The notes: generated from the letters alone by a model not told the origin. Counted from the first letter of the stretch, positions 53,056 to 62,319 are shown. The stretch: DNA of 64,000 nucleotides from Acetobacter suratthaniensis (GCF_017377745.1 NZ_JAFVMG010000009.1:1-64000); one strand, 5' to 3'. Made by a program: numbers and translations.

Positions 53056-55572
53056 TCAGAACGTAATCCTGCTGCCAAGCTGGAACGTTCTGCCCGGTGC
53101 CACCTCACGCCCCCACGGGCTGGTGTCCATGCCACGGAAATAATAGCGTTCATCAGCAAAGTTCATGATCGCCAGTGAAAGATCGAGCTTTGTGCCATCA
53201 GAACGCAAGGGAATGGTGTGCGTAACCTGCGCATTGAAAACGACATAACCCGGCACACGCCCGACCGAGCCGGTTGCGTTTTCATTCTTGGTGTTGGCCG
53301 CATCGGTATAAGAGCGCGAAAACCAGAACCCGTTCAGGTTAAAGCGTGTCTGCCCCCATTTATAGGTCGCGCCAGCGGAAGCCTGATGTTTGGACGTATA
53401 CGGCACGACATTGCCCTTATAGGCACCATTAAGCTGCCGGGCATCAAGAAAGGAATATGCGGCATTGAAGGACAGCGCAGGCAGGCTTTTCAGCGCCCAG
53501 TCACCCGAGAATTCAATACCCTGATACCGCGTGCCCCCCAGATTGATATACCCGCCCGGCGTACCCAGCGTGGGGCTGATGATCGTGCTGTCATATTCAA
53601 TCTGGTTACCAAAATCGATCCGGTAGAAAGTCAGCGCCAGAGTGGTATAGCGATTGGGGAACCAGCGGCCACCAAATTCGTAATTCCATGCTTTTTCAGT
53701 ATCAAGCTTGTTGCCGTAAATGATTTCCGTTGATTGCGCCGGACGCATGGATTTCTGTGCATCGAAGAAGACATAGCCCGTTTTGCCAATGGAGTAGCCA
53801 AGGGTTACGCCGGGCAGAATGTCGCGCGTGCCATTGCCTTCTTTCTGCCCCGTAGCGGTGTTGACGTAACTCTGGTCAACATGCTCGAACCTGAAACCGG
53901 GCGTGAACGTCAGCCGGTCATTCAGGAAACCCATTTTATCGCTAATGAATGTTGACCATGCCGCCGTATTGAACCGCCAGTCCCTGAAGGATGTCCACGG
54001 CCCGGATGGAAGGGCCTGCCGGTTAACCATGTAGTGAATATCCTCACTGACATAACGCGCCCCAAAAGCGAATTCATGCGATACCCCCCATGCCTTGGTA
54101 CGCAGGGTCATTTGTGGCTGCACACCATAAACCGTGAAATCACGTGGGGAGTTCTGCAAACGCTGGGCTGGTAAGTCTGAACGCCATGTTTCAGAGGAAG
54201 ACAGGCGCATGCCGTTTGTAAAGCTACGGCTGGCTTCATCGGCAAAAAAGGTCAGGGTCGCCTGACCGCCGGTTATCCCTTTCCAGCGGTGCATGTCATG
54301 CTGGGCAACAAGACTGCCACGATAGGTAGAGCCTGACATGGAGTCGTAATTACGTGTGCTCTGGAAAGGATTTTTCTTGTAATCAGCGGGAGACAATGCG
54401 CCGGGCATGTCTATATCCGCCTCGTAATCGGCAAAGTCTGTTCGGATACGGTCATTATCCGTAATGGCATATTCGGTACGCAGCCGCAGGTTACGCACAT
54501 TGGCCGCGCTATGGCTATCACGGAACTGGTTGCCATTTTGAAAATTGGCATCAAGCTGCACGCCAAAACGCCGGGTCAGCTTACCGCCGGTGCTAAAGTC
54601 GGTATTGGCGAGAACATGACCATTGTTACCCGCGATCTGCAGCCGCTCTCCAATGCTGGTCGTCCATTTTTCAGGAATGGGCCGACTGACAATATTAATC
54701 ACGCCCCCCATGTTGTTGGGGCCATATTGCAGGGCGGCCCCACCCCGCACCACGTCAATATGGTCCACCATGTCCATGGTCATGGGGAACATGGATACGC
54801 TGGTCTGCCCGTATGGGGCGAGCGCTAAAGGAATACCATCTTCAAGAATCTGCACACGCCCGCTTCGGCTTTCGTAAAGGCCACGCATCTGGATCTGGGG
54901 AAGGGCGCCGGTTCCGGTTTCGTCAAAAATCTTGATGCCGGGAATACGCTGCAAGGCGTCATCAATCGAGCGTACGGCATGTTCATGCAGATCAGCACTG
55001 CTGATAACCGTGCGGCTACCCGCATAGTGCCGCTGCCCATAACGGCTGGCATTACCAATAACATCGCCCTGCACAAGAATATGTTCCTGTTCACGCGATT
55101 CAATGCCCATATCCCGCGTGGGGGCCATGGCCTGCGCCCCGCGTGCCGGGGAAGCCACCGCTGAGGCCGCCACCAGTTGATAGGCCGCAGGCCCGGCAGG
55201 CTGAAAAGTCAGCCCGCTGCCAGACAAAAGCTGGGCAAGAGCCTGCTGGCGGGTCATTGTACCCTTCACACCGGGGGAGAGCCTGTGCTCAAGAGCGGCC
55301 CCACCCGAGGCAATCTGTACATGCGCCTGACGGCTGAAGGCAAACAGCGTATCGGCCAGAGCGCCCGGCGGAATACGGAAAGTCTCTACATCAGGCATGG
55401 CCTGCTGCGCGGCGGCCTGACCTGCGCCTGACAGGCTCAGGGCAGTCAGGGCAGAGGCAAGGCCGAGTGCCTGCAACGCGCAGGCACGCCGATTTCTGGG
55501 GAAAGCTGTCACACGCATTGCGAGAAAATCATCCTGTTCCGGGTCATGTGTGCGAATGGATCGCAGTTGCAT
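53056..55572 (-). CDS. fecA: FecA-like TonB-dependent siderophore receptor
   Basis: Outer-membrane transducer and transporter. The 838 residues have a signal peptide, then an STN signalling domain (about 64-140: FRIPPGALADTLFAFSRQAHVQIASGG). The plug domain follows (about 195-310, ISSADLHEHAVRSIDDALQRIPGI ... VDHIDVVRGGAALQYGPNNMGGVINI), then a 22-strand barrel ending GRTFQLGSRITF. Start could also be ATG 55518. STN plus the following fecR and fecI mean uptake is linked to surface signalling. Fe(III)-dicitrate is the model substrate, but the ligand is unknown. No periplasmic or ABC import genes are adjacent. Confidence 0.93.
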   Translation of the reverse strand: MQLRSIRTHDPEQDDFLAMRVTAFPRNRRACALQALGLASALTALSLSGAGQAAAQQAMPDVETFRIPPGALADTLFAFSRQAHVQIASGGAALEHRLSPGVKGTMTRQQALAQLLSGSGLTFQPAGPAAYQLVAASAVASPARGAQAMAPTRDMGIESREQEHILVQGDVIGNASRYGQRHYAGSRTVISSADLHEHAVRSIDDALQRIPGIKIFDETGTGALPQIQMRGLYESRSGRVQILEDGIPLALAPYGQTSVSMFPMTMDMVDHIDVVRGGAALQYGPNNMGGVINIVSRPIPEKWTTSIGERLQIAGNNGHVLANTDFSTGGKLTRRFGVQLDANFQNGNQFRDSHSAANVRNLRLRTEYAITDNDRIRTDFADYEADIDMPGALSPADYKKNPFQSTRNYDSMSGSTYRGSLVAQHDMHRWKGITGGQATLTFFADEASRSFTNGMRLSSSETWRSDLPAQRLQNSPRDFTVYGVQPQMTLRTKAWGVSHEFAFGARYVSEDIHYMVNRQALPSGPWTSFRDWRFNTAAWSTFISDKMGFLNDRLTFTPGFRFEHVDQSYVNTATGQKEGNGTRDILPGVTLGYSIGKTGYVFFDAQKSMRPAQSTEIIYGNKLDTEKAWNYEFGGRWFPNRYTTLALTFYRIDFGNQIEYDSTIISPTLGTPGGYINLGGTRYQGIEFSGDWALKSLPALSFNAAYSFLDARQLNGAYKGNVVPYTSKHQASAGATYKWGQTRFNLNGFWFSRSYTDAANTKNENATGSVGRVPGYVVFNAQVTHTIPLRSDGTKLDLSLAIMNFADERYYFRGMDTSPWGREVAPGRTFQLGSRITF

Positions 55573-55630
55573 GACACCCAGACGCTTCCCGTGCGGACTT
55601 TTCCTGTCCGGTGATGATTTTTTTTAAAAT

Positions 55631-55655
55631 AAAAAACCGCCGTGTCAGGAACGGC
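55631..55655 (-). terminator. Hairpin and T-run between fecR and fecA
   Basis: On the minus strand GCCGT and ACGGC (plus-strand 55651-55655 and 55639-55643) form a five-base stem, followed by GG and six Ts. It overlaps the end of fecR. It could end the fecI-fecR message and leave fecA to its own promoter, but the short stem makes this tentative. Confidence 0.5.
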
Positions 55656-56637
55656 TGATAACCGTCAGCCAGCGCGACAGGCGGCGCACCTGCCCGCCAT
55701 GCTGCCTGACCGCGAGTTGCAGCGCCTCTGCCGGGTGGTGCAGGTCATACACCCCGCTGACAGTCTGCTGGCCCAGCGCCTTGTCCAGCACCACAATATA
55801 GCCCGGCTGCCAAGGGCGCATGGCCTCAACCAGTGCGCTTATGCTGGTGTTTTCAACCATCAGCAGGCCCTCGCTCCACAAACCGACCCGACCGGGCAGC
55901 CCCTCCCCACGCTGGACAGACTGCCCGGCCACGCGCACCCATGCACCGGGGCCAAGCTCCAGCGCCGTCTGCGGCCCGTCTGTGGTTTCAACCCGGCTGG
56001 CCCCCTCGCGCACGGCAACGCTGGCCCCCTGCGCTGTACGGGCCACATCAAACACCGTGCCAATATCGGTGGCTGTCACCGCACCCGCTTTGACACGGAA
56101 AGGCCGGGCCGGATCATGCCGCACGGTAAACAGCGCTTCGCCCTGCAACAGGGTAATCGTGCGCCCGCCCCCTGCGGACTCGACCCTGATCGCACTCAGC
56201 GGAGCGAGCAGGATGGATGAACCATCCGCCAGTTGCACGGTACGGGTCTGGGCTACGGGGGCATACTGATCAGCCTGCCAGCGCAGGGGCAGATTAAATC
56301 CGTAAACAAGGCCCGCCACACAGGCAGCCATGCCAACAGCCAGCGCGGCAGCAGCCTTACGCCCGTAGACCCGGCGCGGCCTGACAGGCCGGGAGGAAAG
56401 GGAGGCCCTAACGGTTTGGGGCGTTTGCAGCCCTGCCGCACTGGCATGCCCGGCAGTCTCTGCCATCCGGCTCATGGCCCCAGCCGCACGGGTTACACTG
56501 GCCCATGCCTGCTCATGTGCGGGAGCCTGCGCCCGCCAGACCTCAAATTGAGCTTTCAGGCTTTCATCCTGCGGGTTTTCACGCAGTTGAATAAACCAGA
56601 CAGACGCCGCCTGCCGGGGAGACTGCCCCGCCGTCAT
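55645..56637 (-). CDS. fecR: FecR-like anti-sigma/signal-transducing protein
   Basis: Inner-membrane protein that relays signals from the receptor to the sigma factor. The 330 residues start with the DUF4880-type cytoplasmic region (ASVWFIQLRENPQDESLKAQFEVW ... HEQAWASV), which binds the sigma factor. One membrane span follows (AAAALAVGMAACVAGLVYGF). The periplasmic FecR domain includes VQLADGSSILLAPLSAIRVES and LLQGEALFTVRHDPARPFRVKAG. The start at 56637 fits the family; the longer frame is not needed. Confidence 0.94.
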   Translation of the reverse strand: MTAGQSPRQAASVWFIQLRENPQDESLKAQFEVWRAQAPAHEQAWASVTRAAGAMSRMAETAGHASAAGLQTPQTVRASLSSRPVRPRRVYGRKAAAALAVGMAACVAGLVYGFNLPLRWQADQYAPVAQTRTVQLADGSSILLAPLSAIRVESAGGGRTITLLQGEALFTVRHDPARPFRVKAGAVTATDIGTVFDVARTAQGASVAVREGASRVETTDGPQTALELGPGAWVRVAGQSVQRGEGLPGRVGLWSEGLLMVENTSISALVEAMRPWQPGYIVVLDKALGQQTVSGVYDLHHPAEALQLAVRQHGGQVRRLSRWLTVISRS

Positions 56638-56751
56638 ACCCGCCCCACCGCCAGCAGGCACCGCACGACAAACAGCCGGGCCACAGAACAACACGGAGTG
56701 AAAAAAGCCGGAAACCCACCGACATCATGCACAGACATGCCGCGCAGAATT

Positions 56752-57282
56752 TCAGCGCGGGCAGGCACGGTCAAGCTCCTCTGCGCAGTCAGCCAGTCCG
56801 CTGGCAATGAGTGCCTGAGCAAAGGAAACCGAAATATCCAGATGTGCGGCAATATCCTTCAGCTTCCTGTTTTCAAAATGATACATCCGCACCGCTGTCG
56901 CCTGACGGGGCGGCATGGCGCTGATCAGCCCTGTAAGGCGCTCCATTTCAAGTCGGGCCATCACCACCTCTTCAGGCGAGGGCTGATCGGCTGGCAAAAT
57001 CTGCTCAAGACTGTCCGTATCGAGCGCGGACTCGGCCTGCCGCCTGCGCCGCCGTAGGTTACTGACAAACAGGTTGCGGATAACCGCCCGCAGATAAAGA
57101 AAGGGCGAGGCCACGCTCTCGGGCGGGCTGCCATCGGTCAGGCACCAGGCTTCCTGCACCAGATCTTCCGCATCGGCGCGGTCACCGGTCAGCTTTCTGG
57201 CGTAGGACAGCAGGTGGCCATAGCTCCGCTCAAAGACATCGGCATGTTTCTGTCTTTGCGGGTGGGCAGGGAGCGGAGGCAT
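56752..57282 (-). CDS. fecI: FecI-family ECF sigma factor
   Basis: RNA polymerase sigma factor of 176 residues with region 2 (YGHLLSYARKLTGDRADAEDLVQEAW, about 20-45) and region 4 (LISAMPPRQATAVRMYHFENRKLKDIAAHLDISVSFAQALIA). Normally it is held by FecR and released when the receptor is loaded. The order fecI-fecR-fecA is the usual one. A Fur-like site lies 17 bases before its start, so iron starvation should switch on the whole set. Confidence 0.94.
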   Translation of the reverse strand: MPPLPAHPQRQKHADVFERSYGHLLSYARKLTGDRADAEDLVQEAWCLTDGSPPESVASPFLYLRAVIRNLFVSNLRRRRRQAESALDTDSLEQILPADQPSPEEVVMARLEMERLTGLISAMPPRQATAVRMYHFENRKLKDIAAHLDISVSFAQALIASGLADCAEELDRACPR

Positions 57283-57298
57283 GCCTGATTTATATACA

Positions 57299-57317
57299 AA
57301 TGAGAATACTTTGCAAT
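57299..57317 (-). promoter_or_regulatory. Putative Fur box upstream of fecI
   Basis: Minus strand reads ATTGCAAAGTATTCTCATT, close to the common form TTGCAAAT(A/G)ATTCTCATT of Fur sites before iron-uptake sigma factors. It is the only such site in the gap and overlaps the likely promoter. AT-rich TTTGTATATAAATC follows toward the gene. Confidence 0.6.
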
Positions 57318-57336
57318 TAAGACTCGCCGCTATCCG

Positions 57337-57759
57337 CTAGCCTGCTGGTTTGACCCGCTCGAAAACCAGCATCCCCGCCAGCATGGCCGCCGTAAACACA
57401 CAGCCCTGCCATACCCCCGCCCCGACAGAAGCCACCGCCGGGCCGGGGCAAAACCCCGCCATGCCCCAACCTAAACCGAACAGGCAACTCCCCAGCACCA
57501 ATGGCGCATCAATCCGGGTGGCGGTGGGCAGGGCAAAAGCCTCATCCAGCATAGGCCGTTTCAAGTGCCGCGCCAGCCTGACACCGGCAAACGCCACACA
57601 TACAGCCCCCCCCAGCACAAACATCAATGCCGGATTCCACACCCCCGCCACATCCAGAAAAGCCAGAACCCGCGCAGGGTCGAGCATGCCCCCAAGGATC
57701 AGGCCAAGGCTGAACACCAGACCGCAGGCAAACGCCGCAACAGACCGTAAAACCGCCAT
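57337..57759 (-). CDS. YeeE/YedE-family membrane protein, second half (PmpB-like)
   Basis: The 140 residues form four hydrophobic helices with the DUF6691/sulfur-transport pattern: ACGLVFSLGLILGGMLDPARVLAFLDV near the start and the later GLGWGMAGFCPGPAVASVG, with a key cysteine in GFCPGP. The start at 57759 is four bases after the upstream half. Paired half-proteins of this type (PmpA/PmpB) move thiosulfate or sulfane sulfur; the exact substrate is inferred. Last gene of the operon. Confidence 0.88.
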   Translation of the reverse strand: MAVLRSVAAFACGLVFSLGLILGGMLDPARVLAFLDVAGVWNPALMFVLGGAVCVAFAGVRLARHLKRPMLDEAFALPTATRIDAPLVLGSCLFGLGWGMAGFCPGPAVASVGAGVWQGCVFTAAMLAGMLVFERVKPAG

Positions 57760-57763
57760 GCCG

Positions 57764-58180
57764 CTATCTCCATCCCGCCAGATGGAACACGGTTGCAACC
57801 AGCACCCCCGTGCCCAGAAAACACCCCACCGCCACCAAGGAACGCGGCGAAAGCCGTGCAAGCCCCATCACCCCATGCCCGCTGGTGCAGCCACTCCCCA
57901 TGCGGGTGCCAAACCCCACCACAAACCCCGACACCACCAACACTGGCCATGAAGCCTGCACATGCACGGCAGGCCATAGCCCCGTAAGCAGACGCCACAC
58001 ACCCGGCCCCACCATCAGCCCGGCCAGCAGGGCCGCCCCCGGCCAGATCTGCCGTCCCGCGAGCACACGCCCCATAATGCCGCTGATGCCCGCAATACGC
58101 CCGTCAAACAGCAGATAGGCACTACAGGCCAGACCGATCAGCACACCCCCCGCAAGGCTGGGGCCGTATTGCGCCATCAT
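57764..58180 (-). CDS. YeeE/YedE-family membrane protein, first half (PmpA-like)
   Basis: The 138-residue protein has about four helices and the sulfur-channel motif GSGCTSGHGVMGLARLS, whose cysteine lines the thiosulfate path in the characterised YeeE. Together with the next gene it makes a full transporter. The start overlaps the stop of the ArsR-type regulator (ATGA). Confidence 0.9.
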   Translation of the reverse strand: MMAQYGPSLAGGVLIGLACSAYLLFDGRIAGISGIMGRVLAGRQIWPGAALLAGLMVGPGVWRLLTGLWPAVHVQASWPVLVVSGFVVGFGTRMGSGCTSGHGVMGLARLSPRSLVAVGCFLGTGVLVATVFHLAGWR

Positions 58181-58524
58181 GCCACGAACTCCGGCACCGG
58201 CTGCCCCTTGGGGGAACCGGCCCGTTCCGGGGCGCAGTAAATGGCGTGCAGGGCCATGATAAGCTGCCCGGCTTTGTCATCAGACAGATGATAGATCATG
58301 CTCTGCCCCTCCCTGTGGCACGATACGATCCGCGCGGCCCGCAATGTTGTCAGATGGCGCGACAGCGCAGGCTGGTGAATGCCCAGCGCCTGCTCCAGTT
58401 CCCCGACCGAACGCGGCTGCTCCGCCAGCGCGCAGGCAATGACCAGACGCGCGGGGTGAGAAAGGGTTTTCAGCAGATCGGCAACCGGCTCGGCCCGGAC
58501 ATGGAGGGAAGGAGTGTCTGACAT
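58177..58524 (-). CDS. ArsR-family repressor of the BigR/SqrR persulfide-sensing type
   Basis: Winged-helix repressor of 115 residues. Helix-turn-helix SVGELEQALGIHQPALSRHLTTLRAARIV spans about 39-67. Cysteines C31 (LVIACALAEQP) and C97 (AIYCAPERAG) are 66 residues apart, the same spacing as C42 and C108 of BigR, which form a disulfide or polysulfide bridge in response to hydrogen sulfide or persulfide. C69 is additional. It is the first gene of the operon with the split YeeE/YedE pair. The start at 58524 is chosen because the longer frame runs into the opgH terminator. Confidence 0.88.
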   Translation of the reverse strand: MSDTPSLHVRAEPVADLLKTLSHPARLVIACALAEQPRSVGELEQALGIHQPALSRHLTTLRAARIVSCHREGQSMIYHLSDDKAGQLIMALHAIYCAPERAGSPKGQPVPEFVA

Positions 58525-58538
58525 GAGCCTGTATTCTT

Positions 58539-58554
58539 GAATTATCGATAATTC
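58539..58554. promoter_or_regulatory. Perfect palindromic operator of the BigR-type operon
   Basis: GAATTATCGATAATTC is a perfect 16-bp palindrome, 15 bases before the repressor start. A second, overlapping ATTATCGATAATTCGATAAT (58541-58560) extends the symmetry. It sits in a short AT-rich gap in GC-rich DNA. Self-repression of the operon at this site is inferred. Confidence 0.7.
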
Positions 58555-58600
58555 GATAATATCTGCGCCGCCACAGAGCCCGCTGTCAATAGAAAGGAAA

Positions 58601-58620
58601 AAACCGCCCGAAGGCGGTTT
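58601..58620 (-). terminator. Terminator after opgH
   Basis: AAACCGCC (58601-58608) pairs with GGCGGTTT (58613-58620). On the minus strand a T-run follows (TTTTTTCCTTTC). The stem overlaps the opgH stop codon. Confidence 0.88.
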
Positions 58621-60778
58621 AGTCCGGCAGATGCAAAATGGTTTCGACGCCCTGAGCCGTGCCCAGCACGGCAGCTTTTTCCTTGGGGCTAAGCACCCGC
58701 AGGGCGTTGGAGAGTGTCCCGGCCTCACCCAGTTTTACCAGCCCGACGAGCTGGTCGGGGTTGATGGTGTCGCCCGCCTTACGGGGCGGTGGCAGCATGG
58801 CCAGATGTGCGCGCGCCAGAGCAGCATCGGCCCGCAGGGCTTTCAGGCCGTCATCCGGCAGGGCGGGGGCGGCTTTTGCCTGCTCATCCATGCTGGTTTC
58901 AGCCGCATCCAGCAGGTTCAGCACCGGCGGGGGCGCTGTTTCCTCTGGCACAAGCAACAGGCCCGCACGGCGGAAATCCAGCCCCACGCCACGGCTGCTG
59001 GTCAAGGCGACAAGCGGGATGGAAAACACCAGCCCCAGCAGCACAGGCATCATCCAGAAAAATAGCGAAGGCGAAACCACCCAAGCCCCGGCCCCCAGAG
59101 CAAGCCCGAACAGGGTAAAGCGCCCGTACTGCCGCACGATATCCATCAGCGGAATACCGCCATCATCACGGCGCTGGGTGTTCCAGCCTGAATCATGACC
59201 ACTCAGGATAGACAATACGCCACTGGTCTGAATCAGCATGGCGATAGGGGCAATCAGCCCGCCAATGAGCGTTTCTGTCAGCACCGAAAGAGCCGCCCGC
59301 ACGGCACCACCACAGCCCCGGCGCGCGGCGGGGTCGAGCACCAGTGCGATATAAGCCAGCATCTTGGGCGCGAGCAGCACCAGCATGGTGCCAATAAACA
59401 CGTATTTGGCCTGCACCGGATCAACATGCGGCCAGTGCGGATACAGGGTTTTGGTATCGCCAAAATATTCAGGCCGCTCAAAATGCGCCTGAAGCGAAAT
59501 AAGAATGCCAGTGAGCAGGAACACCAGCCATAAAGGCGAGGTCACATAAGCCCCGATCCCCACCACCATATGCATGCGGCTGACCCAATGCAGCCCACGG
59601 GTGGGCAGAACCTTGACGTGCTGCAGGTTGCCCTGACACCACCGCCGGTCACGAATGGCGACATCGGTCAGGGTTGGGGGGCTTTCCTCGTACGAGCCAT
59701 CGAGGGCAGGCACCATGTGAATGGCCCAGCCCCCCCGGCGCATCAGAGCCGCCTCAACAAAGTCATGGCTGAGAATATGCCCGCCAAAGGGCGGCTTGCC
59801 CGGCACATGCGGCAACCCTGCCTGACTGGCGAAGGCACATGTGCGGATAATCGCATTATGGCCCCAGTAATTGCCCTCGGCTCCGTGCCACCACGCAATG
59901 CCATACGCGATAACCGGCCCGTAAACCCGCCCTGCAAACTGCTGCATGCGGGCAAAAAGCGTGGTGCCCCCCACAATCACGGGCAGGGTCTGGATCAGCC
60001 CCACACCGGGGTGGCGTTCCATTGCGGCGGCCATACGCACCAGTGTCTCGCCCGACATGATGGAGTCCGCATCCAGTGTCACCATGTGGTCATAGGCGCC
60101 ACCAAAACGGCGCACCCAGTCGCCCACATTGCCCGCCTTGCGTTCGGTATTGGCATGGCGGCGGCGGTAGAAAATACGCTGCTCCCCCCCCGTGCTGGCG
60201 CGCAGGGCCAGAAAAGCGGCCTCTTCCTGCACCCATACATCCGGGTTGGTGGTATCGGAGAGAATGAACAGGTCAAAGGCGTCTAGCTGGCCTGTCTGCT
60301 CAAGACTGGTGTAAATTGCCTTAAGCCCGGCCATAACGCGCTCGGGCGGCTCGTTATAGGTAGGCAGCAGCAGGGCGGTGCGCCGCTCAAGCCGGGGCAG
60401 GGGGCCAGAACGGCTGATACCCAGCCCAAGCCCTCCACGCAGAACCAGCGAACAGAACCCCGCGACAGACGATGTGAACGCCAGAGCGATCCACATGAAC
60501 AGCGCCACGAACAGCACCAGCATGATGATACCCAGCGTGGAAATCCCGCTTGCATCATCCATGACCTTATGGGTGCGCCACGCACCGTAAGCTGTCATGA
60601 GCAGGGCGGAACCAACCACCGCCAGCCGCCGCAGCGCAATACTGCGCGGCGAGGTAGCGGGCCTGCGGCCGCGTCCCTCCCGGTTGGGCAGGGCATGCAG
60701 ATCCTGCACCGGCATGGCCAGAGGCGCTTCAGGCGGCAGGGCGTGAAACGGCGCTTCCTGCCCGAAAGACCCGCTCAT
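58619..60778 (-). CDS. opgH: Glucans biosynthesis glucosyltransferase OpgH
   Basis: Membrane GT2 enzyme making osmoregulated periplasmic glucans. The 719 residues include membrane spans near 55-75 and 85-115. The GT2 domain follows, with LLPTYNEPPERV, DTTNPDVW, the D-x-D-type LDADSIMSG, and the acceptor motif RDRRWCQGNLQH (Q-x-x-R-W-like). Several C-terminal helices end the protein. ATG 60778 overlaps the opgG stop (ATGA); a GTG at 60799 is possible. The opgG-opgH order is the usual one. Confidence 0.95.
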   Translation of the reverse strand: MSGSFGQEAPFHALPPEAPLAMPVQDLHALPNREGRGRRPATSPRSIALRRLAVVGSALLMTAYGAWRTHKVMDDASGISTLGIIMLVLFVALFMWIALAFTSSVAGFCSLVLRGGLGLGISRSGPLPRLERRTALLLPTYNEPPERVMAGLKAIYTSLEQTGQLDAFDLFILSDTTNPDVWVQEEAAFLALRASTGGEQRIFYRRRHANTERKAGNVGDWVRRFGGAYDHMVTLDADSIMSGETLVRMAAAMERHPGVGLIQTLPVIVGGTTLFARMQQFAGRVYGPVIAYGIAWWHGAEGNYWGHNAIIRTCAFASQAGLPHVPGKPPFGGHILSHDFVEAALMRRGGWAIHMVPALDGSYEESPPTLTDVAIRDRRWCQGNLQHVKVLPTRGLHWVSRMHMVVGIGAYVTSPLWLVFLLTGILISLQAHFERPEYFGDTKTLYPHWPHVDPVQAKYVFIGTMLVLLAPKMLAYIALVLDPAARRGCGGAVRAALSVLTETLIGGLIAPIAMLIQTSGVLSILSGHDSGWNTQRRDDGGIPLMDIVRQYGRFTLFGLALGAGAWVVSPSLFFWMMPVLLGLVFSIPLVALTSSRGVGLDFRRAGLLLVPEETAPPPVLNLLDAAETSMDEQAKAAPALPDDGLKALRADAALARAHLAMLPPPRKAGDTINPDQLVGLVKLGEAGTLSNALRVLSPKEKAAVLGTAQGVETILHLPD

Positions 60779-62319
60779 GGCGTCCATCGGTAAAGCCACT
60801 GCTCGGAAATCGGGCCGGAATCGGTTTCCAGCACGCAGGAGAGGTCAGCCACCTTGGTATCGCCCGGCGCAAAGGCAAACGTCACGCGCACACCATTGAT
60901 CGCGGGGTTGGGTTCCACCACCACGTTGCGCACGGTTCCGGCCGAAGCCTTGGGTACGGCATGGAAATGCGTGTCCTTGGGCAGATGGTCGAATGGTGCA
61001 CCGGCAAAATCCAGCGCGAAAAAACGTGCATCCGGGTCGTCTGTCACGCCGCCCACGCGGGTTGCCCCCACACGCGCCATGGGCGTGGGGAAAGGTACAT
61101 CCCACCCCCAGTACATGCGGTAGGTGTAGCTGTATTCCTTGCCCGCGCGCAGCGGCTCCTTGGGCCGCCAGAACGACACGATATTATCGTTCACCTCGTT
61201 AGGGGTCGGGATTTCCACCAGATCAACCCAGCCCGCACCCCAGTCGCCAATGGGTTCTACCCACAGCGAAGGCCGCTTTTCGTAATGCAGGGCCAGATCT
61301 TCGAAATCATGGAACGCGCGGCGGCGCTGCATCAGCCCGAAACCGCGGGGGGCCACATCCGAGAAGGTGGAAACCTGAAGGTCGAGCGGGTTACGCAGCG
61401 GGCGGAACAGTTGCTGGTCTGCGCCTGTCCACATCTGCAAGGCTTCGCTGTCATGGGCGGCGGGGCGCCAGTCATCCACGTGGTTGCGGTCGTTGGCGTC
61501 GAAATAGAACATGCCCGTCTGCGGAGCGATCCCGCCCTGAGCAATGGTCGTGCGGGGGAACAGCGTGCTCTGCACATCAAAGACCGTGGCATCGCCCGGC
61601 CGGATGGTAAAGCGGAACGCTCCGGCCAGCGAGGGGCTGTCCAGCAGCGCATGAATGACCACGGACTGCACGCCGGGCTGTGGCTTTTCCAGCCAGAATG
61701 CGCGAAACAGCGCGAATTCCTCGCCCTTGGGATCGCCCGTGCCATCGGCAAAGCCACGGGCGGACAGGCCGTAAGTCTGCCCCTTGGCCACGGCGCGGAA
61801 ATACGACGCCCCCAGAAAAACGCAGAACTCTTCCATCACACCGGGGGTATTGAGGGCATTACGCAGCCGCAGCCCGGCAAAACCGAGGGAATCCCCCACG
61901 CGCAGGGCGGGATCAGCATAGGTGAACAGATCGGGAGAATAGGGCACGGGCGCGGACTGCCCATCCTTGACCTCGTAAATCTCGATCCGGGGACGGTAGA
62001 GAAAGCCTCGCGGAAAAAACTCAACGTCAAACGCCAGCCCGTCATTGCCCCACAGGGCACGATCAGAGCGATAGGCTATGCCGCGAAATTGGTCGAAATT
62101 CAGGTTTTCCAGCACTTTAGGCAGAGCCTGATCCGGGGCGCGATACGCCGAAGCGGCCAACCTGCGCGCGATCTGCACCACCGTATTGTCATCGAACGTG
62201 CCTGTCGCGCCACCCAGATCTTCCGCGCGGGCGCGCCCGATACTCCCCCCGACAGCCGAAGCCAGAGCGAGACCGGCCCCCCCTCGTATAAGATCACGCC
62301 GCTGAACCTCTGAAGACAC
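60775..62319 (-). CDS. opgG: Glucans biosynthesis protein G (OpgG), Tat-exported
   Basis: Periplasmic protein that shapes OpgH-made glucans. The 514 residues open with a twin-arginine signal (QRRDLIRGGAGLALASAVGG). The OpgG beta-sandwich domains follow: IAYRSDRALWGNDGLAFDVEFFPRG near the mature start, WTGADQQLFRPLRNPLDLQVSTF and GYSYTYRMYW-like EYSYTYRMYWGWDVPFPTP. The start is a GTG at 62319 with AGGAG spaced six bases before it; the frame also allows 62334. First gene of the opgG-opgH pair, after a ModE-like regulator. Confidence 0.94.
   Translation of the reverse strand: MSSEVQRRDLIRGGAGLALASAVGGSIGRARAEDLGGATGTFDDNTVVQIARRLAASAYRAPDQALPKVLENLNFDQFRGIAYRSDRALWGNDGLAFDVEFFPRGFLYRPRIEIYEVKDGQSAPVPYSPDLFTYADPALRVGDSLGFAGLRLRNALNTPGVMEEFCVFLGASYFRAVAKGQTYGLSARGFADGTGDPKGEEFALFRAFWLEKPQPGVQSVVIHALLDSPSLAGAFRFTIRPGDATVFDVQSTLFPRTTIAQGGIAPQTGMFYFDANDRNHVDDWRPAAHDSEALQMWTGADQQLFRPLRNPLDLQVSTFSDVAPRGFGLMQRRRAFHDFEDLALHYEKRPSLWVEPIGDWGAGWVDLVEIPTPNEVNDNIVSFWRPKEPLRAGKEYSYTYRMYWGWDVPFPTPMARVGATRVGGVTDDPDARFFALDFAGAPFDHLPKDTHFHAVPKASAGTVRNVVVEPNPAINGVRVTFAFAPGDTKVADLSCVLETDSGPISEQWLYRWTP

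Noticed and set aside
60961-62313. 450-codon plus-strand open frame opposite opgG
   Set aside because: It is antisense to a well-supported Tat-exported OpgG protein; no ribosome site or domain was seen.
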